Shown piece by piece: positions 23,270 through 36,800 of a stretch of 64,000 bases of DNA. The DNA comes from Fusarium oxysporum f. sp. lycopersici 4287 (Eukaryota > Ascomycota > Sordariomycetes > Hypocreales > Nectriaceae): NCBI RefSeq assembly GCF_000149955.1, contig NC_030991.1:3035571-3099570 (forward strand). Reading direction: 5' to 3'. The first letter of the stretch is position 1. Every line of letters starts with the position of its first letter. Both the position numbers and the translations under genes were made by a program. The notes under the pieces are model-generated. The model saw only the letters and a program-made list of their open reading frames with translations. It was not told where the DNA came from and searched no databases.

Positions 23270-24540
23270 CTTATATGCATGCGTTATTTGTGACAAGTCG
23301 CTGCCTTCATGAACCGTCCGTCTAATGCTGGCTGAATATGTACATGGCCAACCAGCAATAAGTAATTGGCCTAACAGATATACTAGATTTGCTTATGTTA
23401 AAAAAGGGGAAGCAAGGTTGAGAAAACAGGGCCCAAAATTCGTCATTCAAGCCTTTTCAAGCTTCCTGCCTTGACCACCAACTGGCCCAACTCCATCAAT
23501 CCATTATCTTCACAATTCGTCTTGATCTCACTTAAAAAACAAACAGGCGAACCACCAACGCTTTCGTGAATACGATCCATTTCGAATAGAGTCAGCGGTG
23601 AGTTTCAATACCCTGGCGAACTGGCGGATTGGTCCTCGGGCTCGTCTCGATTACGGACGATCATAAGGCTGGGATTTGAGCGAGCCAGGATGTACACTCT
23701 CAATGGTGCCACCCGTCAATTCAGTATAAAGTTTAGCTCGTTTGATGCATGGGCGCTTGGTGCGACTACGGTCTGTGCCGCTGGAGCCCTGCGTGCCTGA
23801 AGGATGAGACAGCGGCCCGCTTAACGGATGCGGTTACCGTGTATGGTACACGCTCAGCCATCGCGTAGAACAACATGCGTGTCATACTATCCACAGACTT
23901 CAATATGTACAGGTAATATTAGAACGTACAAGCCGAATAGCTCTGAGTGTTGCACATCAGTGCCGACACAGTGAACACGTAAGGGCAACATCTCCAGGCA
24001 TCGCTGCGGGGTGAGCACACCGCTATTTGGCAATGTGAACAACTTGAACGAACCCGTTCCGTGTGGCATACAACCTGATAAGCCAGTGCCGCCCCTTGAA
24101 GTAGCGCAAAGAGTAAACGGCAGGGATTGGGTAGGTCTTGGCGGTTTCCAACCACAAACTAGCCCATTACTAGGGATGCCGTGTGAAACATGGTTCATCC
24201 GTCTCACCCGCATCACTCTTCAGCGCCCTGCTCAGCGCCCCTGCAACCGGCGGCTGGAACACATTCCGGGTACAGGCCCATGTGTTGATGAGCTTTTTGA
24301 CACCAATGCAAGTGTATAACATACCCCCTCCAAGGCATAAATACTAGGATTGTTTGGGTAGCCGGTCTTGGGGTTCCAGTCCATTGCATAATTACATGAG
24401 TCGGCTTTCGGACTACCCTTTCTCAGTACCCTTTCCAAAATCATTCGCGAGGCAGTTTGAATGATGCTATTCAGGCCAGTAGTGCGGCCAGTCGGGCCTC
24501 ATCGTCACCATTTCTCCACATCACTTGATCAACTCGTGAA
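23270..24540. other. Intergenic, no supported gene
   Basis: Overlapping short frames around 23890-24440 on both strands without motifs. It contains the promoter side of the BLM10 gene. Confidence 0.4.
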
Positions 24541-24548
24541 GGATCAGG

Positions 24549-24557
24549 CATATAAAG
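24549..24557 (+). promoter_or_regulatory. TATA box for the BLM10 gene
   Basis: CATATAAAG about 120 nt upstream of the ATG at 24673. Confidence 0.5.
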
Positions 24558-24672
24558 TTGCCGCATCCGATGAAATATTGGTTGGGTTTTCCTATACACT
24601 CCAAATATCACATTCCATGACACTATTTTACTAATACTCTACAATATCGTTTATCCTTGACGTTCGTTATAC

Positions 24673-27600
24673 ATGCTTTCAAACATGTACCAAAACAATG
24701 ATTCTCGTACCTCAGAGTCTTCCAAACTTGCATCGTCTACCTCAGAGTCGGGCTTGATGGTAAACGAGGGCCGAAATGAGTCCATCGCGGAGGCCACTGC
24801 CCCTAGACATGGAATCAGCGAGAAGAGGTATAAAGACCGAACGCTTGATTATCATTCGCTACTGCCCTATGAGACCGAGTCAGAGTCTCAGGCCGACGTG
24901 TGGTTGCAGAGAATCATCAATGAACTATATACCTCAATCAAGGGACACGACTTTCGTCCTGGCGCTCTCCAATTGACCAAACAGCTCAGTAGTTGGCTCC
25001 AACTCAAGCATGAGATGAGCAGGAACAAGCGCGCAAAGCTTGTTAAGCTCTACTATTGGCTTTCGCTCAAGCCTGGGTTAAACCATACGTGCTCAAATAG
25101 CTTCTGTGAGATGTTCAAGACTCTGACAAAGTACGTTCCCTCTCAATCAGCACATATTGGATTCCCAGAGACTGACCGCTATCCAATAGGGAATCTCACT
25201 ATCTCGAGCCAGAGAAAGACCTTCTCCTGGACTGGAAACCTTTGTGGCAGCAGATGAAAGCCCGTAACTTCTATGACGATCAGGCGTCTTTCCCAACAGG
25301 GAATTTTATCTCAACTACTTGTATCGAAAGAATATGTGCCCATGCCCGCCTTTATTTCGACCCTGCACAGCGTTATGCGATACTTGAGGAAATTCTGCCG
25401 TTCTTCAAAGCAGATACGGTGCCAAACGCCCTGGTTGTTGTTGATGTCCTGACCGCCCTGTTTCCGACGAGACCTGCGCCAGTTGACATGCATGCATCAA
25501 GAACAGACTCAATGTTTCCCACATTCTTCCATTTGTGGGCCCTCATGGGGAAATCCGTGGACTCGGATTTTCTCTTCATCAAACTGTTTTCGCGTTTCAG
25601 TAGCGATCATCTGTGTTCCTTGGATACCAATTTTGGTCGCCACGGCATTTTCACAGAAAATCAGTCCAACATAATTTTCACAGCTATTCAGGGGCTGTTC
25701 GGAGACACACCTCGATCCAATAGCCTGGATGATTCTCATTTTATAGCTCGTCTAATTGTCCATTCAGTGGCTCCTGCATGTGATGGAGATGATTGTTCTA
25801 TTTTGACGAGCTTGGAAGGGCTACTGAATCATGTCCAACAACTAAGCCCTTTGACGCAAAGGGAGGGCCGGCTCATTCGTTGTCTTACCACTGAGTTCGT
25901 CTCGCGCTGCAATCGCGAAAAGAGTGGTGAGCTAAGAACACCTCAGAGTCGCAAGATCGATGACGAGTTGGAAAGACGCTTCGTGTCGTTACTGAAGGGA
26001 GTGACTTTTAGGGGCCTATACTCCAGTGATGAAGGCGTATGCGACGACCACTGCATAGCTTTGCAAATGCTCGCTTATCTGGATCCCGACCTGGTGTTGC
26101 CGAGCGCCTTGCAACGATTTTATGCCAGTTTCCAGCGTATCCATGAGATATCTACTATCATACCGACTTTGAAAGCATTAAGGATGTTAGTTCCTATCAT
26201 GTGCAAACTCAAAGGATATCGATGTCACATGACTACGCTCCTGGATCTTGCTATCAGAGGTATTGATGCCAATGATCCAATTGTAGCACACCACACGCTT
26301 TGCTTCATCAGAAATTTTGCTTATAGCATTCCTATGGTAACTTTGGCGGAAGCGGGCAACTGCATACATGACAATATGCTAGCGACAGAATGGGTCCAGG
26401 ATCAAAGAAATCGCATGGAACATGAAGGCTCCAACATGAGTTTGAACTACAACGAAATGAGCGACCAGGTTGAGGCCAAAATTTTGAGATCCTCGACTTT
26501 CGCATTCAAGCAGATAATTTCGAAGTTGATGGATGGAGTGTTCATGCTCTTGGACAATCTACCAACCGCTGGTCATATCCGGGAAAGCACCCATGAGAAC
26601 GTTGTCAGGAGTGTTTTGCAGCCTGCACTATCGACCCTGTTCGCATCGCTTTCACCAGAACTATTCGATACGGCCCTCGAAAAGGTAGTGGAATTTACCA
26701 CCAATCGTGGTATTCTCGAAGCAAGGGACGAAATGGCATCCATCCTGAACGCGCTTTGCAAGGTCAACCCTGAGAAGGCGCTCAAGGTTTTCGTTCCAAC
26801 GCTCATCAGTAATATCAGAAGTGAGATTACTCTGAACGGCGCCGCCTCTGGTAATGGTAACGAAACAAATTGCCTACCTAGAGACCAGGCCCTGGCTCGG
26901 TACATCAAACTGCTGAATAGTGCTGTGGATTTCATTGGCTGCGAAGTATTGCAATACAAGAATGAACAACTCGATCTTATCAATCACCTACAAGACACGT
27001 GTCAAGGACCCTGTAGTCTTTTAGCATCACGCTATGTTGCAGACTTGCTCCAGAATCTAACCAGCACCTACTCACTTGATCACACTTTATACGAGCCCCA
27101 AACCATGATGCGTGGCCTAGATGCTGATGATTGGGGAAAGACCACTGAACCAGCTGATTTAACCATACGATGGCATCAACCCTCCTCAGCCGAAATATCA
27201 TTTGCCGTTGAACTTGTTGTGTCTCAAACAAACTTTCTCAAGGAGAAAATGGGCCGGTATATTAGCAACTCCCAAAGAGCCAGCCGATATCACGAGTTTC
27301 CACGCTTGATTAATCACTCTCAGTGGATTATTTCAAGCGTGGCTTCCTTGATTGACCTTAAACAGGTGGTCGGACCTCAAGCTGATGAATTCCCATCAAT
27401 TGAATTCTATGAGGACGCAGAGTTGCTTGTGCCACTCGGATACGCAGACGGTTATGCACTGAGGCTGGGCGATCCTGACTACAGAAAGCTGCATCAGTGC
27501 CGTGAGGATATCGGCTCTCTTATTCTCAAGTGTCACAAATTCCTCAGCGAGTCTCAAAACACCGATCCAACATCTCATGTAACACTCTGCTATGCTACCG

Positions 27601-30470
27601 TCGCTTGGGCCGTGGATGTTGGTATTACCAGGACCACGCCTCTTTTTCAATATCATCACGGCATCTACGAAAATGACACTTATGACTTCTTCATTCCGGG
27701 TCTAAGGAAACCGTACCCCCGGCCACTTCTTGTCAAGCGCATGGAAGTATATCAGCTTGACCGACGCAACAATAACACTGCTGCAAGACGCATGACTGAG
27801 CTAGATAAACAACTGGTGAACCATCTCGCCAATTGTATTTTCTCTCTTTATGGAGATGTACAAGTTGCTGCTCAATTAACTCTAAACAAAATGGCAGCCC
27901 ACTTTATTGGAGGCAAAGAAAAAGCGGCATCTGCCTTCCTTCGGCATTTCAAACAAGCGCTTGAGGATGGCGTTGAGAGCAGAATCGAAGCAGGCCTATG
28001 TGCCTTCGCTCGTCGGCCCAATCTTTTCGCGAGAACAGTCATGTTGAACTGGGGCTTGGCTTCTGAAGCCATAAGATTGTATATTGATGCTGCAGGTATT
28101 GATAAACCTAAGATTCAAATGCTTGTTGAATTGGCTTCCGAGAACCTAGCTGAATTTGGAAAGCTCCTCGAGCATCCAACGCTGGCGGATGATGAAGTCG
28201 TGGAAGAAATCAAACCCCCCGAAGATGTCTCATTCGCCATTCGAAGTCGACGCAAGTTAAGCCAACAACGTCAGAAGGAGGTAGAAGAGTCCCAGGCCAG
28301 CTTGGGCTTAGAACTGACACGACGGTCCAAAAGCGCGAATCAGACGACTGCTCACCTATGCTTAGTCTTTGCCACCAATTTGTGCCTTCGGTTTTCCACA
28401 ACGCCACCTCGAGAGTTCGTTCATCTTGTGATCAGGGGTACGAATAACCCTGTTCCATATCTTCGAGTCCATTACCTCCAGGCCTTCACTGTCGTGCTTT
28501 TCAAAATGCGCGAGCAAGCCTTATGTGGTTACAGATACCATAACTATCTTTTCGGCCAGCATGTGAATGACAAGAACCGCTCCGAAGTCCTGGTCCGAAA
28601 GGGCGACGGAAATTTCACCGATGACTTTCTCGAGGCATTCAAGAAATCGGAGACTCCACTCTATATGGTAGATGCTGGTTACCCCGGCTGGCTCGTTTGG
28701 GGCAAGAAGTTCACCTCGTACAAAGCCGAGCCTCTCTCGTTCAACTCCTACGATGAAGAGGCGACATCACTTCTCGACGACATAGGGCAGCGCTTGGACC
28801 ACAAGTGGCTTTCTGATCTTTTCAATCATCTCGAGCAAGAGGAGCCGAATTCATGCCGTTCAGACTGCCTAGATCTCTTGGTACATGTATTCTATCTTAT
28901 GCATGAAGGCAAGACGGGAATCAGTCTGGAGGATGTGAAAGAATTGACGCAAATGGTTTTTGGAGATGGCAATGATAATGACCGACACCGGGTAGCGTCA
29001 AAGATCGTTGGTGCTTTGGTTAAAAGCTGCCATGATCAGCCTTTATCGACCCAAGATCGAATTTATGAGTACGCTGCGCCCTTCATACTAAAAGTTGTTA
29101 CGAACAACTTGAGCCCTGGGAATTTGGAAAGCTGGCTGGGCTGCCTAGATGTGATTACCGTCGACAGGGATCCTCGGCGTTGCTATCGTATCGTGGACAG
29201 TCTCAAGACATTGCGGCTAGGCAAGAAACATAACTCTATTTTCACTGACCAGTCCACGATCAAGTTACTTGAATTACTTTTCAACAACTTTGGCTGGCAT
29301 TTTGAACCCCGACAACAGATCCTCGATAACCTTCTCAAACATATGAATAATCCTCACCCAACAGTCTGCCAGGAGATAGGCAGACTTCTGTCTGAAATAC
29401 ACAGGACCCAATATCACGAGTCATTCGAAAGCGTGAGCAAGCTTTTAGAGATCAACAAGAATACTTCAGACACTGGCATCTTGCCTTATAAGCCGACGCA
29501 ACAGTTCAAAGCAACCATGAAACAAGTATTCGATCAGCTGAAAGAATGGCGTATTAGCCAAGATTCCGAATCGTACAAATCGGGCTCCCGAACTGTATTG
29601 ACGTGGCTTGATTGCACGCTCAGGTCCCACATGTGTACGCAGCTTGTGCCCTTCCTTGCTACGCCGATTATGGAAGAGCTGTCGCACATGATGGACGTTG
29701 AAGGAGATGTTGAATTTCACATACTTCCATTGGATCTATTTATGCGATTACCTTATATTCCCTTTCCATGTGGCCAGGTTTCAGCCTTCGTCAAGACTTT
29801 GATCGAGCTTAGCAGCATGAAGGCAAGCTGGCGTCAACGAGCGTACGCTTTGGCCAACATGGGTACAGTCTCCGCCATGAGCCCTTTTCTTACGAGGGCT
29901 GATGAAAGAACAGCTCTACTTAGAGCTGTGTCTGAGAAATTGGTTGACAAGGCACCTGAGGTACGCCAGGTAGCAAGACTTGTGCTTGTTAGTATGATTG
30001 GTCGCCTACCTCGTCGAATTCGCGATCCCATCATAACACACATTAAAGGTGAATGCACGAGGAAGCTCAAAATCAAGCCAATGTCGAGGCAACAGCGCCA
30101 CGCTGATGGGGCGGAGGCCATTCCTGGCATAGAGCATCACGCTGCAGTCCTAGAATTGGGGGCTTTGGTCACCGCATCGGTCCGAGACGATGCACCCCTA
30201 CCGAACTGGATTGGTGAAGTAGTGGAGCTATTATCCAAATATGCCGCAGCTAATCGTGGTATGGCTGCTAGAGATGCTGGTATAATCGTAGGCAACTTCA
30301 AGTCGTCTAGACAAGCCAGCTGGGTAGATGATAAAAAGGTATGTGTCAGTTGATGGTTCGGACTTTCGGCCAGAGTGGCAAGCTGGGTACTAATCAACAT
30401 TCAATAGAATTTCACAGAGGAGCAGTTAATGTATATGGAAGGGGTGTCAAGCATGAGGCATTATTCATGA
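24673..30470 (+). CDS. BLM10: Proteasome activator BLM10/PA200 family protein, three exons
   Basis: Exons 24673-25130, 25190-30338 and 30408-30470 give 1889 residues, within the family's usual 1800-2150. Introns have GTACGT and GTATGT donors; acceptors follow CTGAC and CTAAT branch-like sites, and phases match (2 and 0). The N-terminal LDYHSLLPYETESESQADVW, KLVKLYYWLSLKPGLNHTCS and, across the first splice, HYLEPEKDLLLDWKPLW blocks are diagnostic of Blm10/PSME4. The rest is HEAT-repeat-like alpha-solenoid without stops. The family caps the 20S proteasome in nucleus and cytosol and opens its gate through a C-terminal hydrophobic-Tyr-X tail. Here the last residues are RHYS, so the penultimate Tyr is kept but the preceding position is His instead of a hydrophobic residue. 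It appears intact, in contrast to most of its neighbours, and is probably a conserved single-copy gene. Confidence 0.93.
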
Positions 30471-31335
30471 GGTTACCATTATTCGGAATCAATTTATGCG
30501 GACTTTGCGAGTTTTCAAATGGGCCAGGCGAAGGGATTATGACATATTGATATTAGGAACGTTCATTGGGCGGCATGCTTCGCAATGAAGTTGAAGAAGA
30601 CATAATGGCGCCTCCTTTTGCCATTCGGGGATACGTCTGGATATACAAGTCGTCTATCGCCTCCGCTTCACGGAATGTCCACTTCAGTAAGTGTATGGTT
30701 GTTGCTTCTAGCAGTTCTCTCTCCTAGATCGAGTTTTGTGCCAGTTTGTGGCTTTAACAATTGCCCTGGTAACTTAATGTTGAGGTATGATGAATGCCGT
30801 AGTACTGGGAGGCTCCTCCTCGGCCAAAACTTTGATGGTATCGACGACCAGCCCATTAAGTATGGCGACCCAGACCATGGGGCTCCAACTTGAGTAACAT
30901 CACTCTACACCCCTATCGCAATGCATCTGATCATTGTAAACTACGATTTCATGGACACATCACAACGGGCCCGAGGCTTGGTTGGCCATCAACGCTTTTG
31001 ATTTCATAATGCAAGGCAAGAGTTTCCGAGATATCTTGAACTACGATTGGTGTTCCATTCTGGCTGGACTTTGCAACGTAGGGCCAAAAAGCATAACGCC
31101 GTACTCGTCGGAGTTGAAGTTGACTATGTTTCTAACGGCATGTTTGATATTAGTGAGACAAGTACGAGCGAATAGAACTGCAGTGGAGGACAATATAGTC
31201 GATGGTATCAAATCAGGACCTTTAAATTAAGAAAAGAGTCGTCATCACTACAGAGCCAGCTCATTCGCATTGCTCCTGTCGTCAAGTTAGGGCGGTTGGC
31301 AACAACATACTACTCTAGGGGAATTGTAATGATTT
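30471..31335. other. Intergenic, no supported gene
   Basis: Short plus-strand frames only; nothing recognisable. Confidence 0.45.
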
Positions 31336-31339
31336 GCCT

Positions 31340-31915
31340 AGTTCAAGGGTGCCCTGAGGTCCATGAAAACCTTGTTGCTCCTGTCGTGAATCACAAACCG
31401 AGTACATGTTCAATGGCCCACGATTCGAGATGGTTGGATGTGCACCGGCAATGCGAGATTTGCGCCAACATTAGATACTACTCCGCAAACCCACCAGCTT
31501 GTGAAGCTGTTGTGAGGGGTCGCTGGATGCTCTTTCTGCTGGCGCAAAACCCGAGAAGCGATCGGGATGACGTCAGAGATTGTCATTCCCGCAGTTTGCG
31601 TGAAACGCGTTCCTGCATTGCGTTTTAGGGCTGGAGGCGAGGAAAACCTCTCTACAACGAACGTTATCTGGTTTTGGTGAAGAACGAGGGCCGTGCTTAG
31701 CGAGGTACACCACTGCATATAGGTGGGGATCCGTCGTCGCTTCCGTGCCGCAGTGGCTGTTAAGCTTGCGTCATTCCCTTTGTACTCGAGTACATCCATG
31801 GCCTCAGAGTTTTTTGCTTCTTCACTACTCCGTACAGACCCGCATTCCGTCTGCCCCGGCGATGGACAGCCTGTACTAAACAAGCCCCCACCAGCGGCGC
31901 CCTTCTCATGAGGGT
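31340..31915 (-). repeat. Interspersed repeat copy A (about 550 bp, inverted relative to copy B)
   Basis: The reverse complement aligns along its length with 54120-54605. Shared blocks include GGCTGTCCATCGCCGGGGCA (copy B has one T for C change), GTACTCGAGTACAAAG, TTAACAGCCACTGC and CATCCAGCGACCCCTC. The frames in the two copies are not conserved, so it is a non-coding transposon-derived or satellite-like repeat of unknown class. Confidence 0.7.
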
Positions 31916-32100
31916 TTCTAATGTTTGTGAATTTCCTCTGCTCAAGGAGACAAGGCTTTCCATATTACTACATTCGATGATCGCCAGTGAAAGAGAGCGC
32001 ATCACTCCTGCAGAAGGGAACTTGAGATGCCACACATTGCCACTCACATTTCACTTCCTCCGTCATACGTTCTATCATAAAAAGCGACATACTGGCACCG

Positions 32101-32643
32101 TTGGCAGAACATTTAAACCTGAGCTCGATCGCCCTTCATATCCCCCCCCAGAAGTATGCATCGAGTTGTCCAGCCTGGCTACCCAAAGTTCTTCAAGCTA
32201 CCAAACCATCTTTACTGAAACGACTCCCCAACGATGTACAGAGACTCATTTTTTCGAACCTGGACTACCAGTTTCTCGTCTTCCTCTCCACGGTGAGCCG
32301 ACCCTTTTACCGCATACTACATCCTCAACGCATGGTAACACCACGAGATAAGATTAAGTTTGTCATGAGACTAGCAAAATAGCAAAAGACTTCCCAGAAC
32401 ATTGGGCTACCAAGAAAAGGAAAGATCGCCGACCCGAAAATTTGGAGTACTACTGGTGCTTCACTTTGACTTCGACCCACAAGACCGATTAGTATCGGAG
32501 CAGGAAGCGGGGCCTCAAGACCGGCTTGTGCCGCTCCGCCACTTCCGTATCGGATGTGGAGTAACGACTGGACTTCACGCACCATCTGGCTGCATCGTGA
32601 CAATGCTCCTCAAGTTGCCCACTACGACCAAAAGAAAGTAGTA
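32101..32643 (+). pseudogene. F-box-like protein pseudogene
   Basis: The frame from 32101 contains LLKRLPNDVQRLIFSNLDYQ followed by FLSTVSRPFYRILHPQ. This is a fungal F-box-like domain, the adaptor that binds Skp1 in SCF ubiquitin ligases. After FVMRLAK a perfect 8-bp tandem duplication (TAGCAAAA twice, about 32374-32389) brings in a stop and shifts the frame. The continuation (DFPEHWATKKRKD, then NLEYYWCF) lies in a second frame, and a third frame carries FDFDPQDRLVSEQ and CGVTTGLHAP. There are thus at least two frame breaks. No ATG in the first frame was found near the domain. The gene is clearly dead. Confidence 0.65.
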
Positions 32644-32649
32644 ATAATC

Positions 32650-33780
32650 GTTACTATAGGTCTGTCTACACGATAGTAGAAGTCGTTTGCATTATCTTAG
32701 GCGGGCAAACGTTAGAAATGCTCGCGCCATGGAGCTTTGCTGCACCAAAGGCCCATGGAAAAGACTTGTGTGAATGCAGGTTAGTGATATTAAGCTATAT
32801 GAAGGTCACATCGTGAGTACGACGCCAACCAGAGTTTGGCCTGAATAGAATAGAGAAACAGGATATGTGCATAGTCAATTATTAGCGGTGTTCTGGTCAT
32901 TTCCCAACAGATAAACACAATCAGTGGGAATAGATGGTACTAAATGATCCCAGCAGAAGTCAAGATCTAGTGAACAAACCTAAAACCATAACTGTATTTT
33001 GTGCTCTAGTATTTATAATATCCAGCGCCGTAAGGCAATGTTATTGCTGGGCCATGGTAATTTGAAGCCTATCGTGCAGGATAGCCCGTTTGCTGCTAGG
33101 GCAGTCACGATATGCAGAGCCTGAATGTGATTTCATCAGGGTCTGCTGCTCGTGAATTGCAACTACACAAAGCGAAATCACTACTACATTATCTTAGAAG
33201 AGCCTCGTAATTACAGAAGGTCTACGCATTGGGCTAATCTCAGGGCAACAAGAGTTGAACTTGTAACTGTGCACTAAATACCAACGGAAATACCATTGGC
33301 ACTAGAGACCGCACACTGGATAAAGCTGGTGATTTATAAGGTAAGAAATGTAACTGTGAGGCTACAAGGCTTGATGCAACGACTTTGCTCTGTTGGATGC
33401 ATGCACAATGCGAACTTGGGGAGCCTCATGGTTGAAACATAACTAGATGGCAACAATGTGGCTAGTGTAGTTTTTGTAAAATAGGAACCAAGAACAAGAA
33501 TACAATTCTCGATACTTCTTGACATACGTGACTAGAGTGCCCTCCCCATAGAGTCGCCTCTTATAGGCATTGTAATTGTTCGCCAACATAGGATCAGATT
33601 CATTTACAAAGCTCCGTAGGCGACAGGTTGGTACCTAACCTATAGGTATGGAGGCTAGTTAGCTTGCCACTATGGCGGATCCAATAGGAGCCGAGATCGT
33701 GGTGGAGCATGATGACACCCCTTTTTGACGTCAAAAAGATCGAGTCGAGTGGTGAGATCGACGAGCAAAGTCGAGACACC
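32650..33780. other. Intergenic, no gene seen
   Basis: No frame with coding character; AT-richer than its flanks. Confidence 0.45.
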
Positions 33781-33889
33781 ACGCGCAACTAGAAGATGGT
33801 GTGGCAGAAATGCGAATGGCTACCCGAAAAACGACATGAAACGTACCGATCGAACAATAAAAACATAAACCGACCGAAACCCACAAGAG

Positions 33890-36800
33890 TAGCGGCAGCA
33901 GCAGCAGTAGTAGCGATGGAAGGGCAATGCTGCAGAAGTCGCTGGATTTCCCGGGGGAGTCGCGCAGGGAGACTCAAAGATCACGGGAAGCGTTGAAGAG
34001 ACAGATAGACATAACGAGGGACTGTCGGAGGCTCTTGTAAAACTGGAAGACACCATGGACGAGATGAAGGAATAGATGACTGAAGAACGACAGCCGGTCC
34101 ACGAGCAGCTCAAAACCATCGCGATGAGTGCAACGGATGAACCCCAACGATCATATGATGCCGTGACACGACCCTCGATATGTATGCCCTAAGCCGCTCC
34201 CGGAACCGCGACCTCGACCGTTCCTCTCGTCCCCACGATTAAGACTCTGTACTGCACGATTGATATTTCGCGAATACATGACGATACCAGGCGCTTGGCC
34301 GGGACGATCCGAGCGACAGTGGAGAATCAAACCCAGGCCGAACTAGATCACTCCATGTGACGATGCCGAGCCGTGCTTAGGAGCCCAAGAACATCGGAAC
34401 CTGCGTCCTACGAGACGATCTCTCCCGATTAAAGTGGACACTGTCAGCCGCAATACGACACCAAACGAGATCAACGAAGTTCGAGTAGAAGTCTTTGAGA
34501 CTCTTGGCCGAGAGAGTGATACCGAGTTAGCGAAAGTAGCATAGCTCGGTAGGCGAGACGATCTCAAGGTTTACGGCTCCATGGTCGTATACTTCAAGAA
34601 GCGCCCCGAAGCCAAAGAATTCATCGGCGAAGGACTTTCGTGGCTGGAGGAGAGTTCGACACCACAAGAGTGCTTGAACGTCGCGACCGCGTAAAACAAT
34701 GCTATAACTGCCAACAGATCACGAACCGAAATGTATCAGTGCGAGCGACCTCAAGTCTGCGGCAAGTGTACACGAGGAGGTTACCCTCGTTGCAGATGCA
34801 CGGAAATGATCCCGAAGATGTGTTCCATGCGGCGGCTCTCATGAGTCACACAGCAGAACCAATCAGAAGTTCTATCCAACATCGTATGAGCAACATGTTC
34901 CGGCTGTTGCAGCCGAATGTGAGGAAACAAGGACCGGCACACGAGAGTCTGATCAACCACAAGGATATTCGGGATGTAGCAGTGTTGGCCATCCAAGAAC
35001 CCCAAGCACGACAGATCCAAGGAAAGCAGCTGACGGTGCCAATGGGGCATCACGGGTGACTCAAGGTGGCGCTGACGACTGAGAGAGAAGGTAGATGGGT
35101 GATACAGAGTATTCCTTTTGGCGAACAAAGAGGTGGAGGCAGAGCAGGTGTTAGTAGAGTCCTTAGATGTGACTGCGGCGGTCATTCGCCTGCTAGAGCG
35201 TCTGGTCTTCATGGCGTCGGTCCACCCTGTTGAAATGCCCAAGCTCTACAGGACACATACAGAAAGCTTGGCAGGGCTATCACTGACGTGAGGCGAAGGC
35301 CAGGAAGGGCGGTGGATGGGGTGGTTACCGGCAACTTCAACTGGCACGGCCAGATGTAGAGTGGAGACGATGTATCGGTGGCAAAACAGGGCGTGATGGA
35401 TTATCGACTTGATGAGCGAATTCATGCTTCGAAGCCCTCTCCAGCGAGGCGCAAATACATGGGAAAGCGGAAACTGTGGGAAAAATGGACTTGGTTTCTG
35501 TCTTTTGGGCAGCCTGCGGACGCACGTATCAAAGGTGCGTTGCATGGTACGTAGCAAGGATCAGATCATCCCATGATAGAGACAGTGTTTGATATCTCAG
35601 TTCCGGCGTCGAAACAGGACGAAAGACTCCTGTTTACTAATGCACCCAAGAAGGATATCAAGAATAGGATTGTGGATAGAGTAAGGGATAACCTGATGAG
35701 AAACAGGGTGCTGCAGAAGATGAACAAATTGACGTTGACGGTTTCGGAAGTCGCCTAGGCCTTGACACCTAGAGTCAAACCACCTTATACGTAAAACGGC
35801 GGCGGACCGACGATCTCACCCAGCTGCGATATGCTTGCACATACTGTAGGAACAGGGCGCGAGCGGCAAGATGTGCTGGTCAGAACCCCTGAAACCTCGA
35901 GGGTTTAGGAACCGTGGCGGCGAAGGAACATCACGATGCCATCCGATAACGCAAGATGAACCACTGCAAGGATTTCCTAGCGGACAACGACAACATCTGG
36001 AAGGCGGCTAAATATCCGAAGTCTAAAGATAAGAGAGCTTTTCGATGACTGCACAGGTCACGAGAGAAGACGGAACGAAAACGACAGATCATCGGGAACA
36101 AGCCGAAGAACTTCTAGCCAGGTTCTTTCCGCCATTGCCAAACAATGTCGACGATGAAGGATCCAAGCAACAGAGAGCTCCACTATTGATGCCTAAGTTG
36201 TCTGCAGAAGAAACAGAGCGTCGACTGCAAGTCGTGGCAGGCGCCAACAGAAGACAAACTACCAGCGATCGTCTGGAAGCAGGACTGGCGGTTGGTGAAG
36301 CACGATATCCTTGACATCTTCCAAGCATCATTAGAGGGAGACATGATACTGAAACACTGGACGCATGCCCATATCATTTACCGCCCAAGAAGCTAGGTAA
36401 AGATGACCATACGATCGCGAAAACCTGCAGACCGATCTCGCTTCTAGCCACGTTGGACAAGGTGTTGGAGTCCGTTATGGCTGAGAGAGTCCCCTACGCT
36501 GTAGAAGCTCACGGGCTCCTCCCGTCCGATCACATTGGCTCGCCCAAGCAGCGATCAGCAGAATAAGCCCTCGTATTTCTACAAGGACACATCTTCTTAG
36601 AATGGTCATGTTGTGAGTCTTGTCAGTTTCGAAGTGAGCGGAGTATACAATGGCGTATTCAACTTGAGACCATTGCAGCGTATGGAGACAAGAAGGATTC
36701 CAAAGGGCCTCCTGCGATGGGTTGATGCATTTTGCTCCGAGCGGACTGCAACCATTATGATCAATGGTCAAAGTTCTGAGAGCAGACTGCTACCATAAGA

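Noticed and set aside
31908..32351. 147-codon plus-strand ORF as a gene
   Set aside because: It overlaps the F-box-like pseudogene in another frame; only the other frame has recognisable domain sequence.
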